From positions 1 to 22,928 of the forward strand of contig JAKAAZ010000023.1 in assembly GCA_021802085.1 (NCBI GenBank): a DNA stretch of 22,928 nucleotides. Reading direction: 5' to 3'. Both the position numbers and the translations under genes were made by a program. Below are positions 14,192 through 22,431 of this stretch, in pieces (the stretch's first letter is position 1; each line of letters begins with the position of its first letter). Source of the stretch: Acidobacteriota bacterium. Lineage in GTDB: Bacteria > Acidobacteriota > Terriglobia > Terriglobales > Acidobacteriaceae. Under the pieces are notes generated by a model. The model saw nothing but the letters and a program-made list of their open reading frames with translations, searched no databases and was not told the DNA's origin.

Positions 14192-15232
14192 ATGCGGGCT
14201 CATCCAACCTTACATAATCTTGCCCTGGCGATGTATACCGCTTCCGGCCAGTGGGCCAGCTTGTTCGACAAGCTGTTGACTTCCTCCACCAACATCTTTT
14301 CTCCGCGGTCCGCCCCTGCGCACGACATTTTCCGTCTCTCGATCTTCGTGCTCATCATCACGGGCGCAATCTTCGTTACAGTTTCCGCATTGTTGTTGCA
14401 CGTCATCCTTCGCTATCGCCATCGCGCCGGCGACGACGAGCGCGAGCCGCCCCAGATTTACGGAAGCAATCAGATTGAACTGGCCTGGACCGTATTTCCC
14501 ATTCTGATTGTGGTGGTGATCTTCCTTGCCAGCGTGCGCATCATCTTCAGCATCCAGCACGCGCCGCAGCCCGGGCAGGCGTTGAATGTGACCGTGGTTG
14601 GCCATCAATTCTGGTGGGAGTTTCGCTACCCTAAATATGGATTTGTCACGGCGAACGAGCTGCATGTTCCCGTTGGAGCGGACGCGACCGGTTCGCTGCC
14701 AACGTTTCTGAAACTGGTCAGCGCGGATGTCGATCATAGCTTCTGGGTGCCGCGCCTCGGCGGCAAGACCGACCTGATGTCGGGCCAGGTGAATAACATG
14801 TGGATTCAGCCCGACACTCCCGGCATCTATTACGGGCAGTGCGCCCAGTTTTGCGGCGCCGAACACGCCAGAATGTTGATTCGCGTTTATGCGCAGACGC
14901 CCACGGACTTCGAGAAATGGGCTGCCAATCAGGCGAAACCCGCAGTGCAAGATCCCAGCGTCGCTGCCGGACGCGCCGTATTTGAGCACAGCGCCTGTAT
15001 CAATTGCCACGCGATACGCGGCACGGTCGCGAATGGCCGCTTCGGACCCGATCTGACCCACCTGGCGAGCCGCGACACCCTCGCCGCGGGAGCGCTGCCC
15101 AATACGGAAAGCGATCTGGAAAACTGGATCAAGGACCCCGACCATTACAAGCCGGGATGCCTGATGCCGGCCATGAAACTCAGCGACCGGGACATAGCCC
15201 TGATCGCTTCTTACCTGGTAACACTGCAGTAA
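14192..15232 (+). CDS. coxB: caa3-type cytochrome c oxidase subunit II with C-terminal cytochrome c domain
   Basis: Subunit II accepts electrons at the CuA centre; here it also carries its own cytochrome c. With start ATG 14192 (346 residues) there are two TMs (about 48-74 and 100-118), then the cupredoxin domain. CuA ligands are His182 (VDHSFW), Cys217, Cys221, His225 and Met228 in GQCAQFCGAEHARM. VVGHQFWWEFRYP (135-147) is the usual aromatic electron-entry region. The C-terminal class I cytochrome c has CINCH (269-273) and an axial Met in CLMPAMKL (323-330). The start is uncertain: GGAG lies only 2 nt before ATG 14192, ATG 14231 is an alternative, and ATG 14024 is judged too long. It opens the operon and ends 25 bp before coxA. 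Confidence 0.93.
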   Translation: MRAHPTLHNLALAMYTASGQWASLFDKLLTSSTNIFSPRSAPAHDIFRLSIFVLIITGAIFVTVSALLLHVILRYRHRAGDDEREPPQIYGSNQIELAWTVFPILIVVVIFLASVRIIFSIQHAPQPGQALNVTVVGHQFWWEFRYPKYGFVTANELHVPVGADATGSLPTFLKLVSADVDHSFWVPRLGGKTDLMSGQVNNMWIQPDTPGIYYGQCAQFCGAEHARMLIRVYAQTPTDFEKWAANQAKPAVQDPSVAAGRAVFEHSACINCHAIRGTVANGRFGPDLTHLASRDTLAAGALPNTESDLENWIKDPDHYKPGCLMPAMKLSDRDIALIASYLVTLQ

Positions 15233-15257
15233 GCTGTGGAAGTGAGAGACGCACGTT

Positions 15258-16979
15258 ATGGCTGATTCCATACCACTGTCAGGAGCGATCGATCGAACTC
15301 CGAAAGAGGAAAATCACCGCCTGTGGTTGGAGGTGATGCATGAGTGGATCGTTACCACCGATCATAAAAAGATCGGCATGATGTATATCGCCGCCGCGCT
15401 GCTGTTTCTCGTGATCGGCGGCGTTGAAGCCCTGCTCATACGGATTCAGTTGGCCCGGCCCGAGGCGACATTCGTCTCGCCGGAGCAATACAATCAGCTC
15501 TTCACGCTGCACGGCACCACCATGATCTTTTTCGTTGCCATGCCCATTCTCCTCGGCTTTGGAAATTACCTGGTGCCGCTCATGATTGGCGCCCGGGACA
15601 TGGCGTTCCCCCGGTTGAATGCCTTCAGCTTCTGGATTTTTCTGTTTGGCGCGTCGCTGCTCTACTACAGCTTCCTCGGCGGAAAAGGTCTCTTCGGCGG
15701 GGCCGGAATTCCGGACCAGGGCTGGTTCGCCTACGCGCCGCTTACGTCCGTCGCATTCTCAAAAAGCCATGCCGCCGACTACTGGGCGCTGGGAATCTTT
15801 ATCACCGGCATTGGAAGCATTGGCACCGCCCTGAATACCGTTGCGACAACACTTTGCCTGCGCTGCAAGGGCATGAAGCTGAACCATATGCCGCTGTTTG
15901 TCTGGCTGATGCTGGTCGCATCGGTGCTGATTCTTGGCGCGATCCCCCCACTGGGAGCGGCGCAGCTCATGCTCTTGGTCGACCGCTTTCTCGGCGGACA
16001 TTTTTTCGATACGCAGGCCGGCGGCTCGGCTGTTCTGTGGGCGCATTTCTTCTGGATATTCGGACATCCCGAGGTCTACATCCTGGTGCTGCCCGCCTTC
16101 GGTTTTGTGAATGAAATCATTCCCGTGTTCTCCCGCAAGGCGATCTTCGGCTATCCGGCCATGGTGGCGGCCTCGGTTGGCATTGGATTTATCAGCTTCA
16201 CAGTGTGGGCGCACCACATGTTTACCGTGGGCATGGGAGCTGCGGCCAACACCGCCTTTGTCCTCTCGACCATGATCATCGCCGTCCCCACTGGAATAAA
16301 AATCTTCAACTGGCTGGCAACGATGTGGGGCGGTAAGATATATTTCACGGTCCCGATGCTGTTCTGCACCGCCTTCCTGTTTCAATTCACGCTTGCTGGC
16401 CTCACCGGAGTCATGTTGGCGGTCGCGCCGTTCGACTGGCAACTGCATAACTCCTATTTTGTGGTCGCGCATTTTCATTACGTCATTGTCGGCGGCATTC
16501 TGTTTGCCCTGTTCGCTGCTTTCTATTATTGGTTTCCGAAAATGACGGGGCGCATGATGAGCGGAACCCTGGGCAAGTGGCACTTCTGGCTGTTTGTCCT
16601 CGGCTTCCACATGACGTTCGATACCATGCACATTCCTGGACTCTTGGGAATGCCGCGGGAAATCTACACCTATGAACCGGGCCACCATTGGGGAACCTGG
16701 AACATGATCATCACCATTGGCGCATTTATCCAGGCGATTGCCATTCTCATCTTTGTTTACAATCTGGTCCGCTCGCATTTTGTCGGAGAACTGGCTGGCA
16801 ACGACCCCTGGGATGCCTGGACGCTGGAATGGGCGACCACCTCTCCGCCGCCCAGTTACAACTTTGCCGACGAGCCCATGGTTCGCAGCCGCCGTCCGCT
16901 GTGGGACCTCAAGCATCCGGAAGACCCGGACTGGAAATATGAGCTCGACACCGAAGATCAGTTGGCGGCCAACAAATGA
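15258..16979 (+). CDS. coxA: cytochrome c oxidase subunit I
   Basis: This is the catalytic heme-copper subunit (573 residues, 12 or more TMs). Heme a ligands are His85 (TLHGTTMIFF) and His407; the heme a3 ligand is His405 (VAHFHYVIVGG). CuB ligands are His270, His319 and His320 (AHHMFTVG), with the cross-linked Tyr274 in GHPEVYIL. D-channel Asp114 (RDMAFPRLN), Glu272 and K-channel Lys348 (PTGIKIF) are all present, which places it in the A1-type proton-pumping family. The C-terminal tail (about 520-573) is hydrophilic. Its last 4 nt overlap coxC (ATGA), indicating coupled translation. Confidence 0.97.
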   Translation: MADSIPLSGAIDRTPKEENHRLWLEVMHEWIVTTDHKKIGMMYIAAALLFLVIGGVEALLIRIQLARPEATFVSPEQYNQLFTLHGTTMIFFVAMPILLGFGNYLVPLMIGARDMAFPRLNAFSFWIFLFGASLLYYSFLGGKGLFGGAGIPDQGWFAYAPLTSVAFSKSHAADYWALGIFITGIGSIGTALNTVATTLCLRCKGMKLNHMPLFVWLMLVASVLILGAIPPLGAAQLMLLVDRFLGGHFFDTQAGGSAVLWAHFFWIFGHPEVYILVLPAFGFVNEIIPVFSRKAIFGYPAMVAASVGIGFISFTVWAHHMFTVGMGAAANTAFVLSTMIIAVPTGIKIFNWLATMWGGKIYFTVPMLFCTAFLFQFTLAGLTGVMLAVAPFDWQLHNSYFVVAHFHYVIVGGILFALFAAFYYWFPKMTGRMMSGTLGKWHFWLFVLGFHMTFDTMHIPGLLGMPREIYTYEPGHHWGTWNMIITIGAFIQAIAILIFVYNLVRSHFVGELAGNDPWDAWTLEWATTSPPPSYNFADEPMVRSRRPLWDLKHPEDPDWKYELDTEDQLAANK

Positions 16980-17572
16980 CGACCATCCCATTCACCCTCG
17001 ACAGCAGGGACGAAGTTTGGGTCCTGCCCTACAAAGGCACAGTGGGCATGTGGTGCTTGATCATGGCCGAGTCGGCCATGTTCCTCATCTTCGTTGTGGC
17101 CTACCTCTTCTACATTGGCAAAAGTCTCAGCGGACCTACGCCACAGGAGATACTCAGCCTTCCTATCTTCGGCACCATCTGTCTGTTTTCCAGCAGTCTC
17201 ACCGTCCATCTTGCCGTGAACGGCCTCCAGAAGCGCAGCCAATGGTCGTTTATCGGCTGGCTGACGGGCACCGTCCTGCTGGGCGTTATGTTTCTCATCG
17301 GCACCGGAAGAGAATGGTACGACCTGATCTACAAACACCATTTCACCATTCGCACCAGCCTGTTCGGCACCACGTTTTATTCTTTGGTGGGCCTGCATGC
17401 CACCCACGTTCTCATCGGATTGCTGATGCTGAGCGTCGTCCTCGTCCTCGGGCTGTTTGGCAAGGTCACGCGGGACCACGTCGATCATTTTCACGCGTTG
17501 TCCATGTACTGGCATTTTGTCGATGCCGTGTGGGCGGTTGTTTTTCTCGTCGTATATGTAATCGGAAGATGA
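16976..17572 (+). CDS. coxC: cytochrome c oxidase subunit III
   Basis: The 198-residue protein has five TMs, the short form found in caa3 oxidases lacking the first two helices. GMWCLIMAESAMFLIFVVAY (24-43) holds the conserved membrane Glu32. GLHATHVLIG and YWHFVDAVWAVVFLVVY near the C-terminus are standard subunit III motifs. The subunit stabilises subunit I and sustains proton uptake through the D-channel. It overlaps coxA by 4 nt and ends 7 bp before the next gene. Confidence 0.95.
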   Translation: MTTIPFTLDSRDEVWVLPYKGTVGMWCLIMAESAMFLIFVVAYLFYIGKSLSGPTPQEILSLPIFGTICLFSSSLTVHLAVNGLQKRSQWSFIGWLTGTVLLGVMFLIGTGREWYDLIYKHHFTIRTSLFGTTFYSLVGLHATHVLIGLLMLSVVLVLGLFGKVTRDHVDHFHALSMYWHFVDAVWAVVFLVVYVIGR

Positions 17573-17579
17573 CAAGTCT

Positions 17580-18440
17580 ATGAAAATCGACACGGAACAC
17601 AGCCATCCTGGCCAGCATATGATTCACCTGCCCGCGCCCACAGCATGGCCCATCGTACTGGCGTTCGGCGTGACTCTTCTGTTTGCCGGCCTTGTGACGA
17701 GTTGGGCGATCAGCGCCCTGGGCCTGCTACTGATGGTGCGCTCCGCCGTTGGCTGGTTCCATGCCGTATTGCCCCACGAGCGGCACGAGGACGTATCGGT
17801 CGTCACTGAAATCGTCGAAATCAAAAGCTCTCGCGAACAAGTGGCGCGCCTGCCAGTCGCGCTGTCGCACCGTACTTTCCTGCCGGTCGAGCGATACACT
17901 ATGGGCGCTGGCGTGCAGGGTGGAATCGCCGGCGGAATCGCCATGATCGCTCCCGCAACCCTGTATGGACTGGTCCGCTATCACAGCCTCTGGTACGCGC
18001 CCAATCTTCTGGCGGCGATCGCCATTCCAGACTGGGCAGAGCGCAGCACAGCATTCCTATCCGCGTTTCACCTGGAAGGTCTGCTGGTTGCCGTAGGGGT
18101 CCACGTGCTTGCTTCCGTCCTCGTCGGACTTCTCTACGGGGCCATCCTGCCCATGTTTCCATGGGAACCAATTGCAACCGCCGGATTTCTCGCGCCCATT
18201 TTCTGGAGCGGGCTTCTGTATGGCGGACTGGCGGCGGTCAATCCTCTGCTGAACGAGCGAATCGACTGGTTATGGTTTATTGCGTCGCAGATCGCTTTCG
18301 GCCTGGTGGCTGGATTCGTCGTGAACCTGCATGTTCGCGTCCGAACCCCGCAATTCCAAGCTCGCCCATTCGCCGAACGCGCTGGACTGATCTCTCAGGG
18401 AATAGAAGAACAAGCCCCCGAAAAGGATCGCGACCAATGA
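17580..18440 (+). CDS. unassigned membrane protein of the oxidase operon
   Basis: I do not recognise this 286-residue protein as a whole. The N-terminus, HLPAPTAWPIVLAFGVTLLF (16-35), then a second helix and GWFHAVLPHERHE (58-70), resembles the short two-helix subunit IV-like proteins of bacterial oxidases. A charged linker (about 70-107) follows. The C-terminal part has about four more TMs (Gly-rich 110-132, 164-190, 198-222, 229-250), including SAFHLEGLLVAVGVHVLASV, with several membrane histidines (His164, His175). It looks like a fusion of a subunit IV-like module with a second membrane domain. Its position between coxC and the cytochrome c gene, with an ATGA overlap to the latter, argues for a structural or assembly role in the oxidase-bc assembly. 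There are no heme-binding CxxCH or other redox motifs. Confidence 0.7.
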   Translation: MKIDTEHSHPGQHMIHLPAPTAWPIVLAFGVTLLFAGLVTSWAISALGLLLMVRSAVGWFHAVLPHERHEDVSVVTEIVEIKSSREQVARLPVALSHRTFLPVERYTMGAGVQGGIAGGIAMIAPATLYGLVRYHSLWYAPNLLAAIAIPDWAERSTAFLSAFHLEGLLVAVGVHVLASVLVGLLYGAILPMFPWEPIATAGFLAPIFWSGLLYGGLAAVNPLLNERIDWLWFIASQIAFGLVAGFVVNLHVRVRTPQFQARPFAERAGLISQGIEEQAPEKDRDQ

Positions 18441-19213
18441 AGAGAAAGCCGATGGGAGCGATACTTTTGTCCGCCGCGGTTGTGCTCGGCGCTGCGGGTT
18501 GTCACCCGCCGGGAAAGCCGGGCTTCCGGCCGGAAACCATGCGCCCGGACCAGACACTCAAGTTCGATGTTTTGTATAAGAGCAACTGCTCGGCCTGTCA
18601 CGGCGATCAAGGCTTGAACGGCGCGGGGCTGCCGATGAACAATCCCGTCTATCTGGCCTGGGCCGGACACGATCATCTCGTCAAGATCGTCAGCAATGGC
18701 ATACCCAATACATTGATGCCCGCCTTTGCCTACAGTGGCGGCGGATTCTTATCCGACCAGCAGGTCGAGAACATTGTCAATGGAATGATTTCCCACTGGG
18801 GCAAGTCCGGGGCTTCGGATGCGGCGAACACCCCCGGCTACACGCCGTCTTCGAAGGGCGATGTCGCAGCCGGAAAGACCGCCTTCCAGATGCATTGCGC
18901 TCGCTGTCACGGCGATGAGGGACAAGGGCCTTCTCCCGGTGCGTCGAAACCCGCACATGCCGCCACAGGTTCCATCGTCGATCCCACATTTCTTGCGCTG
19001 GTGAGCGATCAGGGGCTTCGCGACATTGTTGTTTCCGGCCTGCCGGGCGAAGGCATGCCGGATTGGCGCGGAGGTAGGACAGCGCAGCCGATGACCGACA
19101 AAGACGTCACTGACGTGGTCGCGTGGCTGACGTCGCACCGGGTGCAGTCTCCGGGTCAGCCGTTTCCAGGCTCGCCGCCGGCCAGCGCCGAACCGCCCGC
19201 GAAAGGGAAGTAA
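18437..19213 (+). CDS. diheme cytochrome c, probable lipoprotein
   Basis: The 258-residue protein has an N-terminal signal ending LGAAGC, a plausible lipobox with Cys22 as the anchored residue. Two class I cytochrome c domains follow. The first has CSACH (51-55) and a probable axial Met94 in TLMPAF. The second has CARCH (154-158) and probable Met207 in GEGMPDW. A Pro/Ala-rich tail closes it. Placed between the oxidase genes and the Rieske/cytochrome b genes, it likely shuttles electrons between the two complexes on the outer face of the inner membrane. The start overlaps the upstream stop (ATGA, 18437-18440), which rules out the longer upstream frame. Confidence 0.9.
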   Translation: MKRKPMGAILLSAAVVLGAAGCHPPGKPGFRPETMRPDQTLKFDVLYKSNCSACHGDQGLNGAGLPMNNPVYLAWAGHDHLVKIVSNGIPNTLMPAFAYSGGGFLSDQQVENIVNGMISHWGKSGASDAANTPGYTPSSKGDVAAGKTAFQMHCARCHGDEGQGPSPGASKPAHAATGSIVDPTFLALVSDQGLRDIVVSGLPGEGMPDWRGGRTAQPMTDKDVTDVVAWLTSHRVQSPGQPFPGSPPASAEPPAKGK

Positions 19214-19244
19214 ACCAGCGGAGCAATCCGCAGCAGGAGTAGCC

Positions 19245-19841
19245 GTGAAGAATCCTTGGAAAGATTTATTCAAGAATCCGCTCATCGAGAATCCGCTGAA
19301 CCAGCCGAGCGAACACTCGCGACGGAAATTTCTTTTTAAGGTGGCGGTCCTGCTCAATGGCGCCGTCGGCGCAGTTTTGGCCGTGCCTGTGCTCGGGTAC
19401 CTCCTCGGCCCTGTATTCAAGCGGAACGACAGCTACAACCACTGGGTGCCGGTGGGAAATCTGGAGCAGTTTCCTCCGGGAGAAACCAGATTGGGCCGGT
19501 ATCGCAACCCGGAAGGCACTCCTGCGGATGGGCAAACCCGCACCCTGCCATGCTGGGTGCGCAATATCGACAACACCCAATTCCAGGTCTTCGCCATCAA
19601 CTGCGCCCACATGGACTGCCCCGTGCACTGGTTTCCGCAATCGAAACTCTTCATGTGTCCCTGCCACGGCGGAGTCTATTACCAGGACGGAGCCGTCGCC
19701 GCCGGGCCTCCGCCGCGCGGCCTGTATCAGTACAAATACAAAGTTGCGGGGAATCAATTGATGATCTGGGCCGGAGAATTGCCCACTTTGTCCACCCAAG
19801 CAAGCGTTGCCAAGCCGGGAAGCAAGACATGTCTGGGATAA
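19245..19841 (+). CDS. Rieske iron-sulfur protein of a bc-type complex
   Basis: The Rieske subunit takes the first electron from quinol. The 198-residue protein starts with GTG (19245), supported by AGGAG 5 nt upstream. A twin-arginine signal/anchor is seen (SRRKFLFKVAVLLNG, 25-39, plus a hydrophobic helix to about 55). The [2Fe-2S] ligands are Cys120 and His122 in CAHMDCPVHW and Cys138 and His141 in CPCHGG, with the disulfide pair Cys125-Cys140. GPPPRGLYQY (154-163) is the usual Pro-loop. The CAHMDC box differs mildly from the commoner CTHLGC. Its 3' end overlaps the cytochrome b gene by 13 nt. Confidence 0.95.
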   Translation: MKNPWKDLFKNPLIENPLNQPSEHSRRKFLFKVAVLLNGAVGAVLAVPVLGYLLGPVFKRNDSYNHWVPVGNLEQFPPGETRLGRYRNPEGTPADGQTRTLPCWVRNIDNTQFQVFAINCAHMDCPVHWFPQSKLFMCPCHGGVYYQDGAVAAGPPPRGLYQYKYKVAGNQLMIWAGELPTLSTQASVAKPGSKTCLG

Positions 19842-21322
19842 AGCAAAAGAGCCTGGAGCTCTATCGCTGGTTCGATCGCCGCCTGGGGCTGGCAAAGCCC
19901 ATCACCGAGGCCGCCGAGCATCCCATTCCCAAAAGCAGCGCCAGCTGGTGGTACGTCTTCGGCAGCGCCGCGGCGATGATCTTCGGCTTGCAGATTGTCA
20001 CCGGCATTTTGCTGGCGCTGGTCTATACGCCCACAGCGCGCGACGCGTGGAACAGTCTCAACTTTTTGAACCATGGCATGGAACTCGGCTGGTTCCTCCG
20101 CGCCCTGCACGGCTGGGGATCGGATTTCATGGTCGCCATCGTGATCATCCACATGACCCAGGTCTTCATGTTCGGCTCCTACAAATTCCCTCGCGAACTC
20201 ACCTGGATCGTGGGCGTGTTCTTATTGCTGCTGACCCTCGGCATGGCGTTCACCGGGCAGGTGCTGCGCTTCGATCAGGATGCCTATTGGGGATTGGGGA
20301 TTGGCGCGGCCATCATGGGCAGGGTCCCATGGATCGGCGGGGAACTGGTCCATTCGATGCTGGGCGGCCCCATCATTGGCGCCACTACATTTTCTCGCTT
20401 CTTCGCTCTGCATGTCTTCGTCATTCCAGGAATCCTGATCGCCCTGGTGGCCGTGCATGTATGGATGGTGCTCTACCTCGGCGTCAGCGAGTGGCCCATG
20501 CCCGGCCGCCTGGTCCGCAGGAGCACCTACATCCAGGAATACGAGGCGGACATCCAGAAGGATGGCGTCCCCTTCGTTCCGGACGCGGCGTGGAAGGATG
20601 TCGCATTCTCCGTCGCCATCATTCTCGCCATCATGGCGTGCGCGTTTTTCTTTGGTCCGATCGGGCCCAGCGGCCCGCCCGATCCCACCATCATCCAGAC
20701 CGCCCCCAAGCCGGACCTTCCGTTCCTGTGGATCTATGCCGTCTTCGCCCTGGCTCCGCCCGCTTTGGAAACGCCGCTTCTGCTCATCATGCCCATCGTC
20801 GTGATCTGCGCCATGCTGGGGTTGCCGCTGTACGCCGGCGAAGGAGAAAAACACTGGTCGCGCCGCCCCGTCGCTGTGCTCATGGTCGCCGTAATTGCGG
20901 TCTCGCTGTCGATTCTCACCAGCCTCGGCCAACATCCTCCGTGGAGTCCGGTCATGGATGCCTGGAGCGGCGATGTCGTGCAGCCGAAGTATCTGAAGGG
21001 GAGGACCCCTTTGCAACGGCAGGGCGCGCTCGTATTCCAGCAGATGCAATGCCGCAATTGTCATGCGCTCGACGGCCTCGGTGGCCAGCGCGGTCCCGAT
21101 CTCGATATGGTCGCCACGCGATTGTCTGAAAGTGAGCTGATTCGCCAGGTGCTGCAGGGCGGAGGAAACATGCCCGCCTACGGCAGCGCGCTGAGTCCGC
21201 CGCAGGTCACCGCGCTCGTCAGCTTCCTCGAGACCCTGAATGGCAATGAACGCCCGGCGCAGAATGACGTGCATCGACTGATGCGGAGTGAGTCGGCGCA
21301 CTCCGCTGGCGAAAGCCAGTAA
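19829..21322 (+). CDS. cytochrome b fused to a C-terminal cytochrome c
   Basis: This 497-residue subunit would hold the quinone sites and both b hemes of the bc-type complex. Heme b ligands are His94 and His108 in one helix (LHGWGSDFMVAIVIIHM) and His195 and His210 in another (LHVFVIPGILIALVAVH). The 14-residue separation in the second helix is as in b6-type proteins. The Qo-site motif normally read as PEWY is here PDLP (295-298, followed by FLWIY). About three more TMs follow, then a class I cytochrome c domain with CRNCH (408-412) and a probable Met448 (GGNMPAYG). It therefore combines the roles of cytochrome b and cytochrome c1. ATG 19829 was chosen because it begins the conserved cytochrome b N-terminus; the longer frame upstream is a shadow of the Rieske gene. 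Confidence 0.93.
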   Translation: MSGIKQKSLELYRWFDRRLGLAKPITEAAEHPIPKSSASWWYVFGSAAAMIFGLQIVTGILLALVYTPTARDAWNSLNFLNHGMELGWFLRALHGWGSDFMVAIVIIHMTQVFMFGSYKFPRELTWIVGVFLLLLTLGMAFTGQVLRFDQDAYWGLGIGAAIMGRVPWIGGELVHSMLGGPIIGATTFSRFFALHVFVIPGILIALVAVHVWMVLYLGVSEWPMPGRLVRRSTYIQEYEADIQKDGVPFVPDAAWKDVAFSVAIILAIMACAFFFGPIGPSGPPDPTIIQTAPKPDLPFLWIYAVFALAPPALETPLLLIMPIVVICAMLGLPLYAGEGEKHWSRRPVAVLMVAVIAVSLSILTSLGQHPPWSPVMDAWSGDVVQPKYLKGRTPLQRQGALVFQQMQCRNCHALDGLGGQRGPDLDMVATRLSESELIRQVLQGGGNMPAYGSALSPPQVTALVSFLETLNGNERPAQNDVHRLMRSESAHSAGESQ

Positions 21323-21345
21323 AGAAGTGGCCGCATGTGTCGAAG

Positions 21346-21514
21346 GAGAGTCATTCTGATCGTGAACGCAGTGAAGGGTAACCCTCCAGAGAATATTTTC
21401 TAACGTGGAAGAGAGTCATTCTGAATGAAGCGTAGCGGAGTGAAGAATCCAGAGAATATTCACCTGGGTTATTCCGCCATCACCGCTGGGTCCTTCGCTA
21501 CACTCAGGATGACA
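21346..21514. repeat. cluster of interspersed repeat copies (two direct, one inverted)
   Basis: Two direct copies share GAGAGTCATTCTGA (21346 and 21411) and CCAGAGAATATT (21386-21397 and 21449-21460), with a period near 64 bp. A third copy, GGGTCCTTCGCTACACTCAGG (from 21488), is inverted relative to them: its reverse complement reads CCTGAGTGTAGCGAAGGACC. The inverted pair could form a long imperfect stem. The stretch 21323-21557 separates the cytochrome b-c gene from ctaG and contains no gene. It may end the operon transcript or let ctaG be expressed separately. Confidence 0.72.
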
Positions 21515-21557
21515 GCCACGCGGCACTACAGCAACTGTAAATCCGGAGGCTGACCCT

Positions 21558-22424
21558 ATGTCGACCGCCACGCAAGCCATTTTCGCCGCATGGTCGCCGC
21601 CGTTCTGGCTGACCATCGCCATCTGCGCGGTGTCGGCGATCTATGTCTGCGGCTGGGTTGCGATCCGCCGCACGAGGCCGGCATATTTCACCTGCACGCG
21701 GCTACTCTATTTCCTGAGCGGCATGGCGGTGCTATGGCTGGCAATCGCTTCGCCCATCGACGGTTTCGCCGACACGTTGTTAAGCGCCCACATGGTCCAG
21801 CACTTTCTGCTGATGTCGGCGGTCCCACCGCTGTTCTTGCTGGGCGCGCCCGTCGTCCCGCTGCTGCACGGTCTGCCGCGCTGGAGCGTCAAGAGTGTCG
21901 TCGGTCCACTGATCGCGTGGCGATTCCTGCGCCGTCTCGGCCATTTCCTTACCACCCCGATGGTCGCCTGGCTCACATTCAATCTCGTTTTCCTTGCCTG
22001 GCATCTGCCCGCTGCCTTTGATCTCGCCTTGCGCAATGAGCACATTCACGACATCGAACATCTCTGCTTTCTTGGAACGGCAATTCTTTTTTGGGAAGTG
22101 ATCGTTCACCCCTGGCCCAGTCGCGCTCGCTCGACTGGCTGGATGGTCCTGATCTACCTGCTCTCGGCGGACATCGTGAACACGGCGCTGTCGGCGTTCA
22201 TGGCTTTTTGCAATCAACCCATCTACCAGTTCTATGTCGCCCAGCCCAATCCCTTTCACATCTCCGCGCTCTCGGACCAGGTGGCGGGCGGTGTCATCAT
22301 GTGGGTGCTCAACTCCACGGTATTTCTGGTGCCTGCCATGTGGCTGACCTTCCGGCTTGCCGGCTTCGTTCCAACGCCTGCGCGGAAGAAATCCCCGATG
22401 ACCGCCGGCACCCTTCCCGTCTAG
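21558..22424 (+). CDS. ctaG: caa3 oxidase assembly protein CtaG
   Basis: The 288-residue protein has about seven TMs and fits the CtaG_caa3 family. These membrane proteins are required for copper insertion and activity of caa3-type oxidases in Bacillus and are unrelated to the Cox11-type CtaG. Conserved histidine clusters are visible: AHMVQHFLLM (77-86), AWHLPAAFDLAL (147-158) and HIHDIEHLCFLG (162-173), likely metal-binding. ATG 21558 has GGAGG 8 nt upstream. It lies just after the cox/bc operon, separated by repeats. Its stop is only 7 bp from the stop of the convergent substrate-binding protein gene, with no visible terminator between. Confidence 0.92.
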   Translation: MSTATQAIFAAWSPPFWLTIAICAVSAIYVCGWVAIRRTRPAYFTCTRLLYFLSGMAVLWLAIASPIDGFADTLLSAHMVQHFLLMSAVPPLFLLGAPVVPLLHGLPRWSVKSVVGPLIAWRFLRRLGHFLTTPMVAWLTFNLVFLAWHLPAAFDLALRNEHIHDIEHLCFLGTAILFWEVIVHPWPSRARSTGWMVLIYLLSADIVNTALSAFMAFCNQPIYQFYVAQPNPFHISALSDQVAGGVIMWVLNSTVFLVPAMWLTFRLAGFVPTPARKKSPMTAGTLPV

Positions 22425-22431
22425 AAATTCC

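Noticed and set aside
15759..16991. 410-codon minus-strand open frame opposite coxA
   Set aside because: It is a shadow of the strongly conserved coxA, with a His/Arg/Asp-rich composition and no ribosome-binding site.
18161..18436. Upstream extension of the diheme cytochrome c frame
   Set aside because: It is a shadow of the preceding membrane-protein gene. The lipoprotein signal begins at ATG 18437 with an ATGA overlap.
19550..19828. N-terminal extension of the cytochrome b frame, 93 codons upstream of ATG 19829
   Set aside because: It lies wholly within the Rieske gene in another frame, is Arg-rich, and the conserved cytochrome b sequence starts at ATG 19829.
21346..21514. CRISPR array
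   Set aside because: There are only two direct copies plus one inverted copy, with long similar units rather than short repeats with unique spacers, and no cas genes.
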